DNA of 13,304 nucleotides from Gammaproteobacteria bacterium (GCA_016762995.1 JAESUT010000063.1:2333-15636); one strand, 5' to 3'. Positions 1 to 8,881 are shown, numbered from the stretch's first letter. Program-made: numbers and translations. Notes: generated from the sequence alone by a model not told the origin.

Positions 1-1091
<1,091 letters not shown>

Positions 1092-1119
1092 TTATTTTCT
1101 CGGCGGGAAGAAGGTGTAT

Positions 1120-1356
1120 TCAGGAGGCCTGTTTTTCGTTCGCGGTCATCAAGTTCATCGTAACCGCATGAATGGCCCCGCTCTGTATGTGCTCGTTCAA
1201 AATCTTGTAGATGGCTTGTTGTCGTTTTACGGCGTTCAATCCTTCGAACACATCACCGACAACGGTTACAAGATATTTCCCATCACCGCCATCAACGGTC
1301 ACCTGGCATTCGGCAAGCTCTGCATCAAGCAGAGTAGTAATCTGATTCGCGTCCAA
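1120..1356 (-). CDS. ibaG: BolA-family protein IbaG (YrbA), TTG start
   Basis: This is a 78-residue BolA/IbaG-type protein. The family binds monothiol glutaredoxins and Fe-S clusters, and ibaG is linked to acid stress in E. coli. The core FEGLNAVKRQQAIYKIL (about residues 37-53) and the later IHAV with the conserved His are the family signature. The C-terminus is a little short and diverged: MTANEK stands where E. coli IbaG has YTPAEW. The frame has no ATG near its start. The best initiation codon is TTG at 1356, preceded by GGAG with a 7-nt gap, and this gives an N-terminus (MDANQITTLL) that aligns with E. coli IbaG. The Shine-Dalgarno sequence lies just past the mlaC stop, so translation is likely coupled to mlaC. 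Between ibaG and mlaC there are only 14 bp and no mlaB. Confidence 0.93.
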   Translation of the reverse strand: MDANQITTLLDAELAECQVTVDGGDGKYLVTVVGDVFEGLNAVKRQQAIYKILNEHIQSGAIHAVTMNLMTANEKQAS

Positions 1357-1370
1357 TCTAATACTCCAAC

Positions 1371-1979
1371 TTACTGCCAGTTATCTAACACGGCATCAAT
1401 GTCATTGTCATTCTGGCCCATCAATGCAGAAAACTGAGTAAAATACTGCCTACCCAAATTGATGCCAACCAGGCTTAGATTTTTAAGTTTCCACTCGTCG
1501 TTCTCGTTAAGAAACATTTGATACTGCAATTCCAAATTAGAATCACCGCCGCGCAGCTCCATACGTACTATGGTATCGGCACGCGGATCTGCATCTGCAT
1601 CTGCATTCTTCGATGGTAGGAAGGCTAATTCTTGCCCCTCGTAAGAAACCAAGGAGGCACCATAGAAACGCGTCAACGTTTGCCTCAAAATCTCTGCAAA
1701 ACGGTACTTCTGAGCATCGCTCGCCGATGCGGCATAACGGTTCATGACCACTTCTGCGACAGCATTAAAGTCCACTATTGTATTGAGCACTTCTTCAATT
1801 CCAGCGAAGTAGCTGTCGCGGTCCGTGAGGAACAACGCGCGGGACTCCTGAACCGTGCTCAATAATTTCTCGACCCCAATCTCAGCAGTCTCTACAGCCG
1901 TGTATTGTTGGCCAAAGCCGAGCACTGGGAACATGCCTATCAAGGCAAGGGTAACTACATATTTATTCAATGATTTCAT
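1371..1979 (-). CDS. mlaC: MlaC/Ttg2D periplasmic phospholipid-binding protein
   Basis: MlaC carries phospholipids through the periplasm between the outer-membrane MlaA complex and the inner-membrane MlaFEDB transporter. The 202-residue product (E. coli MlaC is about 211) has a signal peptide (basic MKSLNK, hydrophobic core to about residue 22, cleavage near GFG-QQ). The family pattern follows: VDFNAVAEVVMNRYAASAS, then FAEILRQTLTRFYGASLVSYEGQ, then a beta-rich segment, and DEWKLKNLSLVGINLGRQYFTQFSALM. I chose the ATG at 1979 because AAGGA lies 7 nt upstream; an in-frame TTG at 1997 would add only MIKDKQ and has no better signal. Residues 125-132 are NADADADP, encoded by a short tandem repeat. 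The partner genes mlaF, mlaE, mlaD and mlaB, normally adjacent, are missing from this locus. A role in a complete Mla pathway therefore depends on genes elsewhere. Confidence 0.9.
   Translation of the reverse strand: MKSLNKYVVTLALIGMFPVLGFGQQYTAVETAEIGVEKLLSTVQESRALFLTDRDSYFAGIEEVLNTIVDFNAVAEVVMNRYAASASDAQKYRFAEILRQTLTRFYGASLVSYEGQELAFLPSKNADADADPRADTIVRMELRGGDSNLELQYQMFLNENDEWKLKNLSLVGINLGRQYFTQFSALMGQNDNDIDAVLDNWQ
1587..1606. repeat. In-frame hexanucleotide tandem repeat inside mlaC
   Basis: Three perfect copies of ATCTGC on the plus strand, plus AT of a fourth. On the coding (minus) strand this reads GCA GAT repeated and encodes alternating Ala-Asp. Unit changes would add or remove Ala-Asp pairs without shifting the frame. 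The repeat lies in the loop between the helical part and the beta-rich part of MlaC. Confidence 0.85.
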
Positions 1980-2079
1980 TTGCTTATCCTTGATCAATAC
2001 TCGAAGCCAGTCCTAAAACCCGCTAAGGGGATACCTACAGCGCCAAAATACAGAAAATGAGCTGAATGCGGACTGAACG

Positions 2080-2109
2080 TCTATAGAGCAGTGGGGCAGT
2101 TTACATCAA
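2080..2109 (-). promoter_or_regulatory. Possible sigma-70 promoter for mlaC-ibaG-murA
   Basis: Read on the minus strand, TTGATG (2109-2104) and TATAGA (2085-2080) are separated by 18 bp. Each matches four of six consensus positions. It would start transcription near 2073, about 94 bases before the mlaC ATG. This is a weak match chosen because a promoter is expected in this divergent gap. Confidence 0.3.
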
Positions 2110-2133
2110 ATACACAGTTCAATAAATTATTAC

Positions 2134-2162
2134 TTGCAAAGCTCTCCAAAGAATCTTCTAAT
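2134..2162 (+). promoter_or_regulatory. Likely sigma-70 promoter for yrbG
   Basis: TTGCAA (2134-2139) and TCTAAT (2157-2162) are separated by exactly 17 bp. They match four of six and five of six consensus bases. Transcription would begin near 2169, giving a leader of about 33 bases before the yrbG ATG. This is the best promoter candidate in the divergent mlaC/yrbG gap. Confidence 0.5.
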
Positions 2163-2201
2163 TAGCCGCTTCTAATTCTTGGCATTAAGAATACTTCGTA
2201 T

Positions 2202-3155
2202 ATGTTCCTCGACACGGTCATTATCGTCCTCGGATTTATTGGTTTAATCTGGGGGGCGGACAAGTTTGTGTTTGGCGCCTCAGTCCTCGCGCGAAACTTT
2301 GGGGTTTCCCCATTGATGATCGGCCTAACTATCGTTGCGTTTGGCACGTCCGCGCCTGAGATTTTTTCTTCTGCCGTTTCAGCGCTCAATAACAAGCCCG
2401 AATTGGCTGTTGGCAATGCTCTCGGCTCAAACCTTTTCAACATTGGAGTGGCTCTCGGCATTGCGGCAATGATAAGCCCCCTCAAGCCTCCCGCGTCGCT
2501 CGTTAGCAAAGAGATTCCTGCGCTGCTTCTTGTCACCTTCGTTACCGGTGCTTTATTTTTAGATCTCTTCCTTGGTGTATTCGACGCCGTGGTATTAATA
2601 GTCATTACCTTCTACTTCGGCTACAGGCTATTCCGCAAAAAAGTTAAAACAGGGCCACCACCCGAACTCAGCGCCAAAGACCCCAACGATCCAAGTAGCC
2701 TGCAGTCTGCAGCTTATATGGTAATGGGGCTCATTCTCTTAGTATTGAGCGCAGAGGCACTCGTGGCAGCGGCTACATCTATTGCCGAATCTCTTGACGT
2801 TTCTACAGCGATCATCGGCCTTACTGTTGTTGCACTCGGTACCAGTCTTCCCGAATTGGCAGCATCGGTGACTTGCGTGCTTAAAGGACATCATGACCTT
2901 GCGATAGGCAATATTGTTGGATCGAACATTCTAAATTTACTCGCAGTCCTTCCTTTTCCTGGCTTGTTTGCAGCAGGTGCGATCGAGCCCGCCCTCCTCT
3001 ATCGAGACTTTGCCGGTGTACTAGTACTTACGCTCATGCTGGCCTACTTCTGTTATTCAGCTGTAAAGAAGGGCAAGATGATCAGCCGATTCAATGGCGC
3101 CGTTTTCATGTCACTCTATGTTTGTTGGTTTAGCGTAATGATTTACCAGATTTGA
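2202..3155 (+). CDS. yrbG: Cation/Ca2+ exchanger of the CaCA family (YrbG type)
   Basis: This is an inner-membrane sodium/calcium exchanger-family protein of 317 residues, the usual length for bacterial members with ten predicted transmembrane helices. The two inverted alpha-repeats that form the ion pathway are clear. Repeat 1 has GTSAPE at 48-53 and GNALGSN at 71-77; repeat 2 has GTSLPE at 213-218 and GNIVGSN at 236-242. Both carry the ion-binding Glu (Glu53 and Glu218). A hydrophilic loop (about 144-168, RKKVKTGPPPELS...) separates the halves. The ATG at 2202 has little Shine-Dalgarno character. The gene is first in the plus-strand block, as in E. coli, where yrbG precedes kdsD. Its ion specificity and physiological role are not shown by sequence; the family name comes from homology. 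Confidence 0.93.
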   Translation: MFLDTVIIVLGFIGLIWGADKFVFGASVLARNFGVSPLMIGLTIVAFGTSAPEIFSSAVSALNNKPELAVGNALGSNLFNIGVALGIAAMISPLKPPASLVSKEIPALLLVTFVTGALFLDLFLGVFDAVVLIVITFYFGYRLFRKKVKTGPPPELSAKDPNDPSSLQSAAYMVMGLILLVLSAEALVAAATSIAESLDVSTAIIGLTVVALGTSLPELAASVTCVLKGHHDLAIGNIVGSNILNLLAVLPFPGLFAAGAIEPALLYRDFAGVLVLTLMLAYFCYSAVKKGKMISRFNGAVFMSLYVCWFSVMIYQI

Positions 3156-3210
3156 ACAAGCTCTCGCCAAAGTAGTCTGACGCACTCCCCTAAGGTATGA
3201 TCAGCTCATT

Positions 3211-4185
3211 ATGAACTCCGAATCCCCTCTCATTTCCAGCGCTCTAAGAACTATAGAGATAGAGACCCGAGCCGTCTCGGAACTACTCAATCGTATAGAT
3301 GCCGACTTCGTAAAGGCCTGCGAGATAATATTGGCCAGCAAGGGGCGCGTAGTAGTGATTGGCATGGGCAAGTCTGGCCACATTGGCAAAAAGATTGCTG
3401 CCACGCTTGCCAGTACCGGCACGACAGCCATGTACGTACACCCGGCCGAGGCGAGTCACGGCGATATCGGCATGATTACGGCACATGATGTGGTACTTGC
3501 GATATCCAATTCGGGCACTACAAAAGAAATACTATCCCTGCTACCGGTACTGAAACGAAAAGGCATTCCCCTCGTTAGCCTAACCGGCGATAAGCAGTCC
3601 GAATTAGCCAAAACCGCATCAGCAAATCTCGATGCTAGGGTGGATGAAGAAGCCTGCCCTCTAGGGCTAGCACCAACATCAAGCACAACTGCTGCCCTGG
3701 TGCTTGGCGACGCATTAGCCATGGCCTTACTGGAAGCTAGGGGTTTTACCCGTGATGACTTTGCAATTTCTCACCCAGGTGGAAATCTTGGCAGGCGCCT
3801 CTTAGTTAAAGTGCGAGATGTTATGCACGTGGGCAGCGCTATTCCAAAAGTCATGAGCGGTACATCTTTACCGGAAGCACTACTTGAAATGAGCAGCAAA
3901 GGCTTCGGGCTAACAACCATAATAGGTGAAAATGGAAACCTTCTAGGCGTCTTCTCCGATGGAGATTTGCGGCGCACAATAGATTCCGGCAAGAACATAC
4001 AAGAAATCACCGTCGACGAAGTCATGTCGCTAAGCTTTAAATACATAAGTGCCAATGCTCTAGCAGCGGAAGCTGCTAGAATAATGCAGGAGTCAAATGT
4101 GTATGTGCTCATCGTTAAGAGCGAGTCTCAAGCTGTCGAGGGCATGTTGAAAATGCATGACCTACTTCAGTCGAATGTAGTCTAG
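3211..4185 (+). CDS. kdsD: D-arabinose 5-phosphate isomerase KdsD
   Basis: KdsD converts ribulose 5-phosphate to arabinose 5-phosphate, the entry to Kdo synthesis for the LPS inner core, in the cytoplasm. The 324 residues contain an N-terminal SIS sugar-isomerase domain (about 30-185) and two CBS domains (about 205-255 and 270-320), the standard architecture. Visible motifs are GMGKSGHIGKK (51-61), HPAEASHGDIG (77-87, including the active-site His region), SNSGTTKE (99-106), PTSSTT (155-160) and SHPGGNLGRRL (187-197). The segment before the start is poor in Shine-Dalgarno sequence (AAGG about 15 nt upstream). It is 55 bp after yrbG and 14 bp before kdsC. The location beside kdsC and lptC argues for the housekeeping KdsD rather than the GutQ paralogue. 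Confidence 0.96.
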   Translation: MNSESPLISSALRTIEIETRAVSELLNRIDADFVKACEIILASKGRVVVIGMGKSGHIGKKIAATLASTGTTAMYVHPAEASHGDIGMITAHDVVLAISNSGTTKEILSLLPVLKRKGIPLVSLTGDKQSELAKTASANLDARVDEEACPLGLAPTSSTTAALVLGDALAMALLEARGFTRDDFAISHPGGNLGRRLLVKVRDVMHVGSAIPKVMSGTSLPEALLEMSSKGFGLTTIIGENGNLLGVFSDGDLRRTIDSGKNIQEITVDEVMSLSFKYISANALAAEAARIMQESNVYVLIVKSESQAVEGMLKMHDLLQSNVV

Positions 4186-4199
4186 CCTGGAAAGATGCA

Positions 4200-4715
4200 A
4201 TGATATTTAACAACGGTGAAGAACAGGCGATCGAATCAGCCAGCAAGATCAAACTATTGCTGCTCGATGTTGACGGCATTCTAACCGATGGCAGACTCTA
4301 CTTCTCCAATTCCGGAGACGAAAGCAAGGCCTTCCACAGCCTGGACGGCCATGGCATTAAAATGTTGATGCACGCAGGCATCCCTGTGGGAATTATCACT
4401 GGACGGGAATCAAAAATCGTTACCAAGCGTGCCGCCGACCTAGGTATCGACATCCTTTATCAGGGCCGCGAAGATAAAATCGATGTCCTCAGTGAAATAA
4501 TTGCAAAGACAGGAATCGCAGCGGACGCTATTGCTTATGCTGGCGATGACCTGCCTGACCTCCCCGTCTTGCAAGCCGTGGGCTTAAGTTTTTCAGTTCC
4601 TGGCGCGCACCCCGACGTGAAAGGAGAAGTAACCGCAATCACCTCTCGCTCTGGCGGTGAAGGTGCTGTTAGAGAAATCACCGATTTCATCTTAGCCTCA
4701 CAAGCCAATCACTAG
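4200..4715 (+). CDS. kdsC: 3-deoxy-D-manno-octulosonate 8-phosphate phosphatase KdsC
   Basis: KdsC removes phosphate from Kdo 8-phosphate to give Kdo. It is a capless HAD-superfamily enzyme that works as a tetramer. The 171-residue protein shows HAD motif I as LLLDVDGILTDG (nucleophile Asp23, acid/base Asp25), motif II Thr67 in IITGRES, motif III Lys near residue 93 in GREDK, and motif IV GDDLPD (115-120). It is somewhat shorter than the E. coli enzyme (188 residues). The C-terminal SRSGGEGAVREITDFIL matches the family tail that closes over the neighbouring active site. GGAAAG lies 5 nt before the ATG at 4200, which fixes the start. It sits 14 bp after kdsD and is almost certainly cotranscribed with it. 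Confidence 0.96.
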   Translation: MIFNNGEEQAIESASKIKLLLLDVDGILTDGRLYFSNSGDESKAFHSLDGHGIKMLMHAGIPVGIITGRESKIVTKRAADLGIDILYQGREDKIDVLSEIIAKTGIAADAIAYAGDDLPDLPVLQAVGLSFSVPGAHPDVKGEVTAITSRSGGEGAVREITDFILASQANH

Positions 4716-4826
4716 CGTATTCTCTGCGCTAGAGCCTACTAACTCATCCGACTATTTGGATCACCAAAGCAGCAAATTCGTGTTAGGCTTCAACACCTTG
4801 CAACCAATTCCAAGCGCTAATAAATT

Positions 4827-5414
4827 ATGCAAAGGATAGGCCTCATCATCGTTCCAGGAATAATCGCGATAGCCCTGTTCGTCGGCATAAACTCGTTCGA
4901 TAATTTGAGCAATGAAGCCGAGACTCTCACCACAAGCTCAAGCCTGAACTTCAATGCTTACTCTGAGGGCATCAATACAATACTTTACGATGCCGAAGGC
5001 AATATTGATTACACACTGCAGGCAGAGCGCCAAATTCACTACAATGATGACACCACCGAGCTTGAGAAACCGTTTATCCGGCTGTTTCAGGATGGTGACT
5101 CGCGCTGGAATATCGTAGCTAACTCCGGCAGAATTTTTATAGCTGAAACGGCTGCGGATGGAGCCCTTGATAGAATAGAGCTGCAAGGCAATGTTCAAGT
5201 CTACAGCCTCGACGAGTTTGGCAATAGAGTGTTGATGTCCACCGAATTTCTAACGCTGAGTCCAGATTCTGAAATCTTAGAGACCGATCACGCCGTTTCT
5301 GTTGTAACTTCCACGCTACAACAATCGTCGATAGGAATGATAGCCAACCTTAGAAACGACGAAATCACCTTCTTGCGTGAAATTAGAGGCCAATATGAAC
5401 AAGCGACAAATTAG
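4827..5414 (+). CDS. lptC: LPS export system protein LptC
   Basis: LptC is the bitopic inner-membrane protein that receives LPS from LptB2FG and passes it to LptA. The 195-residue product has one N-terminal membrane anchor (about residues 4-23, IGLIIVPGIIAIALFVGI) and a periplasmic beta-jellyroll. Recognisable family segments include YDAEGNIDYTLQAERQIHYNDD, RWNIVANSGRIF and DRIELQGNVQVYS. The length agrees with E. coli (191). An in-frame TAA at 4821 leaves ATG 4827 as the only reasonable start, yet no good Shine-Dalgarno sequence precedes it. The 111-bp gap from kdsC holds no terminator I can recognise. lptC overlaps lptA by 20 bp. Confidence 0.93.
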   Translation: MQRIGLIIVPGIIAIALFVGINSFDNLSNEAETLTTSSSLNFNAYSEGINTILYDAEGNIDYTLQAERQIHYNDDTTELEKPFIRLFQDGDSRWNIVANSGRIFIAETAADGALDRIELQGNVQVYSLDEFGNRVLMSTEFLTLSPDSEILETDHAVSVVTSTLQQSSIGMIANLRNDEITFLREIRGQYEQATN

Positions 5415-5925
5415 AGGCACCTCCCCAAAGAGGCTGGCAACTATCATCACCCTTGGCTGTCTGTCTATTAGCAGTTCTTTCTCGCTAGAAGCCGACAAGG
5501 CCCAAGAATTATTGTTTAGTGCAGACGGCGGCTCGCGCATGAGCATCGAAAATGGAATCCGCTTAATGGAGCTGTCTGACAACGTTATAATTACGCGAGG
5601 CACTATGGAAATTCGCGGAGACACGGCTACGATCGAAAGCATCGTCAGCAGCGGAGAAGTCAGCAAGGTTACTGTAATCGGCACGCCTGTGTACTATGAG
5701 CAGCAACTTGATTCTAGCGATGAACCGGTAAAGGGCTCCAGCAATAGCATCTCGTTTTACACAGACGAAAGTGATGGCGCGAATGTGGTCGAACTCATCG
5801 GAGAGGCCGTTATTGAATCACCGACCTCTAATTTTAAGTGTAGCGCGATCGTGTACATCGCTGAGCAAGATCTCATTCGCGATACGGTAGGCCCTTGCAG
5901 CGGTGCGTTTAACTCCTCAAATTGA
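5395..5925 (+). CDS. lptA: LPS transport periplasmic protein LptA
   Basis: LptA forms the beta-jellyroll bridge that carries LPS across the periplasm from LptC to LptD. The 176-residue protein (E. coli 185) has a basic N-terminus with K/R at 3, 4, 7, 12 and 13, then a hydrophobic stretch (about 14-30), consistent with a signal peptide. The OstA-type fold follows: [28 protein letters not shown], then [10 protein letters not shown] and [11 protein letters not shown] chose the ATG at 5395 because AGAGG lies a few bases upstream; a GTG at 5377 in the same frame would only add six residues before the signal peptide. The start lies within the last 20 bases of lptC, so the two genes are probably translationally coupled. 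It ends 7 bp before lptB. Confidence 0.92.
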   Translation: MNKRQIRGTSPKRLATIITLGCLSISSSFSLEADKAQELLFSADGGSRMSIENGIRLMELSDNVIITRGTMEIRGDTATIESIVSSGEVSKVTVIGTPVYYEQQLDSSDEPVKGSSNSISFYTDESDGANVVELIGEAVIESPTSNFKCSAIVYIAEQDLIRDTVGPCSGAFNSSN

Positions 5926-5932
5926 TAAGCCT

Positions 5933-6652
5933 ATGTTAGAAGCACTGAACCTTGCCAAGAGTTATAAGAAGAGAGAAGTCGTTCGCGACGTCTCCATTTC
6001 GATTCAGCGCGGTGAAATCGTTGGGCTGTTAGGCCCCAATGGAGCTGGTAAGACCACCTGTTTCTATATGATCGTAGGACTAGTCACAGCTGACAAAGGC
6101 AAGGTACTGCTTGGAGGCAATGACATCACTGATGCCCCCATGCATCAACGAGCCAACCATGGCCTCGCCTACCTACCGCAAGACTCCTCCATTTTTCGCA
6201 CGCTTAGCGTCGAAGATAATATCTTTGCAATTTTAGAGACGCGCAAAGATCTTAGTAGTGCCGAGAAACGAGACAAACTGGAATCGCTTCTCGAAGAATT
6301 CAACATCCAACATATTCGGCACAATAAAGGCATGAGTCTTTCTGGCGGTGAGCGCAGAAGAACAGAGATTGCCCGCACGCTGGCTACCGATCCGAAATTC
6401 ATCTTGTTGGACGAACCATTCGCCGGCGTAGATCCAATTTCCGTGAGCGACATCAAGCAGATCATCCAACATCTCAAGGCACGTAACATCGGCATACTCC
6501 TCACTGATCATAATGTTCGCGAGACCTTAGACATATGCGAAAAGGCTTACATCGTAAGTGAAGGACAAATCATTGCCGAGGGAAATGCCACTGCCATTCT
6601 TTCCAACAAAAAAGTGAGAGAAGTTTACCTAGGCGATCAGTTTCAAATATAG
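5933..6652 (+). CDS. lptB: LPS export ABC transporter ATPase LptB
   Basis: LptB is the cytoplasmic ATPase of the LptB2FG extractor that powers LPS movement out of the inner membrane. The 239-residue product (E. coli 241) has Walker A GPNGAGKT (34-41), Q-loop Gln83 in YLPQ, signature LSGGE (136-140), Walker B ILLDE (157-161) with catalytic Glu161, and switch His193 in TDHNVRE. The C-terminal VYLGDQFQI matches the LptB extension. The ATG at 5933 gives [14 protein letters not shown], which aligns with the E. coli start; an in-frame GTG at 5903 would overlap lptA and add ten unaligned residues. The upstream sequence is only weakly Shine-Dalgarno-like (GATAAG). LptF and LptG are not in the window, as is normal. 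Confidence 0.97.
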   Translation: MLEALNLAKSYKKREVVRDVSISIQRGEIVGLLGPNGAGKTTCFYMIVGLVTADKGKVLLGGNDITDAPMHQRANHGLAYLPQDSSIFRTLSVEDNIFAILETRKDLSSAEKRDKLESLLEEFNIQHIRHNKGMSLSGGERRRTEIARTLATDPKFILLDEPFAGVDPISVSDIKQIIQHLKARNIGILLTDHNVRETLDICEKAYIVSEGQIIAEGNATAILSNKKVREVYLGDQFQI

Positions 6653-6776
6653 CTCAGCAATAGCGCAAGCTCAGCATCAATCTCATCTCAAAAATTCGCA
6701 GTTAATTCCAGTCATACATTGCAAATCGGATTCAAAAATACTTGCCGAAAAGGCTATGCAGTACAGGCATGAATCT

Positions 6777-6785
6777 TGCTATAAT
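6777..6785 (+). promoter_or_regulatory. Extended -10 promoter upstream of rpoN
   Basis: TGCTATAAT is a perfect extended -10 element (TG at 6777-6778, TATAAT at 6780-6785). No convincing -35 box lies 16-18 bp upstream, which is tolerated for extended -10 promoters. Transcription would start near 6792, about 78 bases before rpoN. A second TATAAT at 6834-6839 lacks both the TG and a -35 and is less convincing. The 217-bp lptB-rpoN gap holds nothing else I recognise, including no clear terminator. Confidence 0.45.
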
Positions 6786-6869
6786 CGAACACATTATTAC
6801 GTAGCTAGTCGGTTCCAAAAAACTTAGAATATTTATAATTCTCCCACTCGGCCCTAAGATGCGTTCTTC

Positions 6870-8381
6870 ATGAAACTTTCGCTTCAGCTCAAGCTAGGTC
6901 AGCAACTGACCATGACTCCTCAGCTGCAGCAAGCTATTCGACTTCTGCAACTCTCAACACTCGACCTTCAGCAAGAAATTCATCAAGCGTTAGAATCAAA
7001 CCCAATGTTGGAGTTGATAGAAAATAACGAAGACGATGAAACCCCAATTCCTGCAGACAGCTCAACTACCACAGACCCGAAAGCAGCCACTGATGCTGAA
7101 ACCAGCACGACTACTCGGGATAACTCCGAATTAAATAGTGAAGACAACGATTGGCAGAATGATATCCCCAGCGATCTTGGCGTAGATGCGCATTGGGATG
7201 ACATCTATCCAGGTACTTCGTCGCATTCAGGCTCCTTTGATGGAGATTCCACTGACTTTGAGTCTCGCACCAGTGCCGAAGGCACACTGCAAGATCACCT
7301 TCTTTGGCAACTCAATCTAACTCACATGTCTGAGAAGGACACATCAATTGCACTCGCAATTATTGATGCGATAGATAGCAACGGCATGCTCACTGTTGAT
7401 CTGGAATCTATACACAGCGGCTTCGATAGTGACTTAGAAATAGAAACAGATGAAATAGTCGCCGTTCTTCACCGCATCCAGCAATTTGATCCTATTGGCG
7501 TCGGTTACAGAAACCTTTCCGAGTGCCTCATGCTACAGCTTGCACAGATTGACTCTCCAGAGAATGAGAAAGCCGTTAGTCATGCCAAGCTTGTGATTGG
7601 TGAGCATATCGACCTCCTTGGCAATCGAGACTACGCACAGCTCATGCGACGAACCAAGCTAAAGGAGAGCGAGCTAAGCGAGGCAATTACCCTTGTAGAA
7701 AGCTTGAACCCAAGACCAGGATCGAGCATCTGCCCGCCTTCAACTAGCTATATCGTGCCAGACGTGATCGTGAGCAAAGACAACGCTTCGGGAAAATGGA
7801 AAGTCGAGCTAAATCCCGAAACAGCGCCAAAAATCCGCATCAACAGTGGTTATGCCTCTCTCGTAAAACGCGCCGACACCAGTAACGATAATAATTACTT
7901 ACGTAACAATTTGCAGGAAGCCAAATGGTTCATCAAGAGCCTGCAGAGTCGTAACGAAACACTGATGAAGGTCTCTACGCGCATAGTCGAACACCAAAAG
8001 GGTTTCCTTGAGTATGGAGAAGAAGCGATGAAACCGTTAGTGCTCCACGATATCGCCGAGGCAGTTAGCATGCACGAATCAACGATTTCGCGGGTCACAA
8101 CCCAGAAATACATGCACACACCCAGAGGCATCTTCGAATTGAAATATTTCTTTTCGAGCCACGTTTCCACCAAGGGTGGCGGGGAATGCTCTTCCACGGC
8201 AATTCGCGCAATAATTCGTAAACTAATCGCTGTAGAAAACACAAGGAAGCCGCTAAGCGATAGCAAGATAACCAATTTGTTAGAAGAGAAAGGCATCAAT
8301 GTGGCTAGGCGCACTATTGCCAAATACCGAGAGTCGCTCTCCATTCCTCCTTCTAACGAACGAAAACGACTAGCAAGCTAA
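6870..8381 (+). CDS. rpoN: RNA polymerase sigma-54 factor RpoN
   Basis: RpoN directs RNA polymerase to -24/-12 promoters that need enhancer-binding ATPases for opening. The 503-residue protein has the Gln/Leu-rich region I (about 1-50, [20 protein letters not shown]), which blocks isomerisation until an activator acts. A very acidic, Ser/Thr-rich region II follows (about 51-130). Next come the core-binding domain (about 135-330, e.g. [17 protein letters not shown] [20 protein letters not shown]), a helix-turn-helix ([21 protein letters not shown]), and the RpoN box [10 protein letters not shown] (479-488) that reads the -24 element. Region II is long but within the family's range. The Shine-Dalgarno sequence is weak. 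Downstream, only 50 bp separate it from ptsN, so the hpf gene usual at this place is absent. Confidence 0.97.
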   Translation: MKLSLQLKLGQQLTMTPQLQQAIRLLQLSTLDLQQEIHQALESNPMLELIENNEDDETPIPADSSTTTDPKAATDAETSTTTRDNSELNSEDNDWQNDIPSDLGVDAHWDDIYPGTSSHSGSFDGDSTDFESRTSAEGTLQDHLLWQLNLTHMSEKDTSIALAIIDAIDSNGMLTVDLESIHSGFDSDLEIETDEIVAVLHRIQQFDPIGVGYRNLSECLMLQLAQIDSPENEKAVSHAKLVIGEHIDLLGNRDYAQLMRRTKLKESELSEAITLVESLNPRPGSSICPPSTSYIVPDVIVSKDNASGKWKVELNPETAPKIRINSGYASLVKRADTSNDNNYLRNNLQEAKWFIKSLQSRNETLMKVSTRIVEHQKGFLEYGEEAMKPLVLHDIAEAVSMHESTISRVTTQKYMHTPRGIFELKYFFSSHVSTKGGGECSSTAIRAIIRKLIAVENTRKPLSDSKITNLLEEKGINVARRTIAKYRESLSIPPSNERKRLAS

Positions 8382-8431
8382 ACGAACCAAAATATTCATC
8401 CCAATCACTAAGAATTAGAGAAAGTATCGCA

Positions 8432-8881
8432 ATGCAATTGGAAGACATACTTAGCCTTGAACGCTGCCACTGCCAAATCGAAGGCGTAAGTAAAAAGAGA
8501 ATACTAACCAAGATAAGCCAGATCATTTCAGAGAATATTGACTCATTGGAGGCAGCCGAAGTATTCGACGCGCTCATGGCTCGCGAACAGCTTGGCTCGA
8601 CTGGCTTAGGGAATGGTATAGCCATTCCTCACTGCCGCCTCGCTCCCTGCAAAAATATTATCGGAGCGTTAATAACTCTAGATCAGCCCGTTGACTTTGA
8701 CTCTTTAGACAACAAACCCGTAGATATTCTATTTGTTTTACTTGTTCCTCGTGAAGAGAACGATGAACACGTACGCACTCTCGCCGGACTTGCAACCTTG
8801 TTCAATGACGAGGATTTTTGCCACACAATACGACATACTAACGATAGCGAAGACTTGTACAATATTGCGATCACTTACTAA
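8432..8881 (+). CDS. ptsN: PTS system nitrogen regulatory protein EIIA-Ntr
   Basis: This is the output protein of the nitrogen PTS relay, receiving phosphate from NPr. In other bacteria its unphosphorylated form regulates potassium transport and other targets, including KdpD and TrkA in E. coli. The 149-residue EIIA-Man/Fru-type domain shows MAREQLGSTGLGNGIAIPHCRL with the phosphorylatable His67, followed by PVDILFVLLVPREENDEHVRTLAGLA with the second conserved His113. The length is close to that of E. coli PtsN (163), slightly shorter at the N-terminus. A purine-rich AGAGAAAG about 7 nt upstream supports the ATG at 8432. It lies 50 bp after rpoN, without hpf between them, and 65 bp before rapZ. 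Confidence 0.95.
   Translation: MQLEDILSLERCHCQIEGVSKKRILTKISQIISENIDSLEAAEVFDALMAREQLGSTGLGNGIAIPHCRLAPCKNIIGALITLDQPVDFDSLDNKPVDILFVLLVPREENDEHVRTLAGLATLFNDEDFCHTIRHTNDSEDLYNIAITY

Noticed and set aside
2162..2605. A 147-codon minus-strand reading frame opposite yrbG
   Set aside because: It lies antisense to a well-supported exchanger gene, has low-complexity Ser/Thr/Arg/Pro content typical of a shadow frame, and matches no family I recognise.
3192..3213. Five-codon frame (ATGATCAGC...) overlapping the kdsD start
   Set aside because: It ends at a TGA overlapping the kdsD ATG, which hints at a leader peptide, but its own ribosome site abuts the ATG and the length is within chance expectation.
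4798..4826. TTGCAA-17 bp-TAAATT promoter just before lptC
   Set aside because: The -10 would end at the base before the ATG, so transcription would begin inside the coding sequence and lose the start codon.
5446..5460. Lipobox-like ITLGC near the LptA N-terminus
   Set aside because: Basic residues lie too close to the Cys, leaving a short hydrophobic core, and LptA is a soluble periplasmic protein; an ordinary signal peptide is more likely.
7895..8344. A 149-codon minus-strand reading frame inside rpoN
   Set aside because: It is antisense to the helix-turn-helix and RpoN-box region; the sense frame fully explains the sequence.
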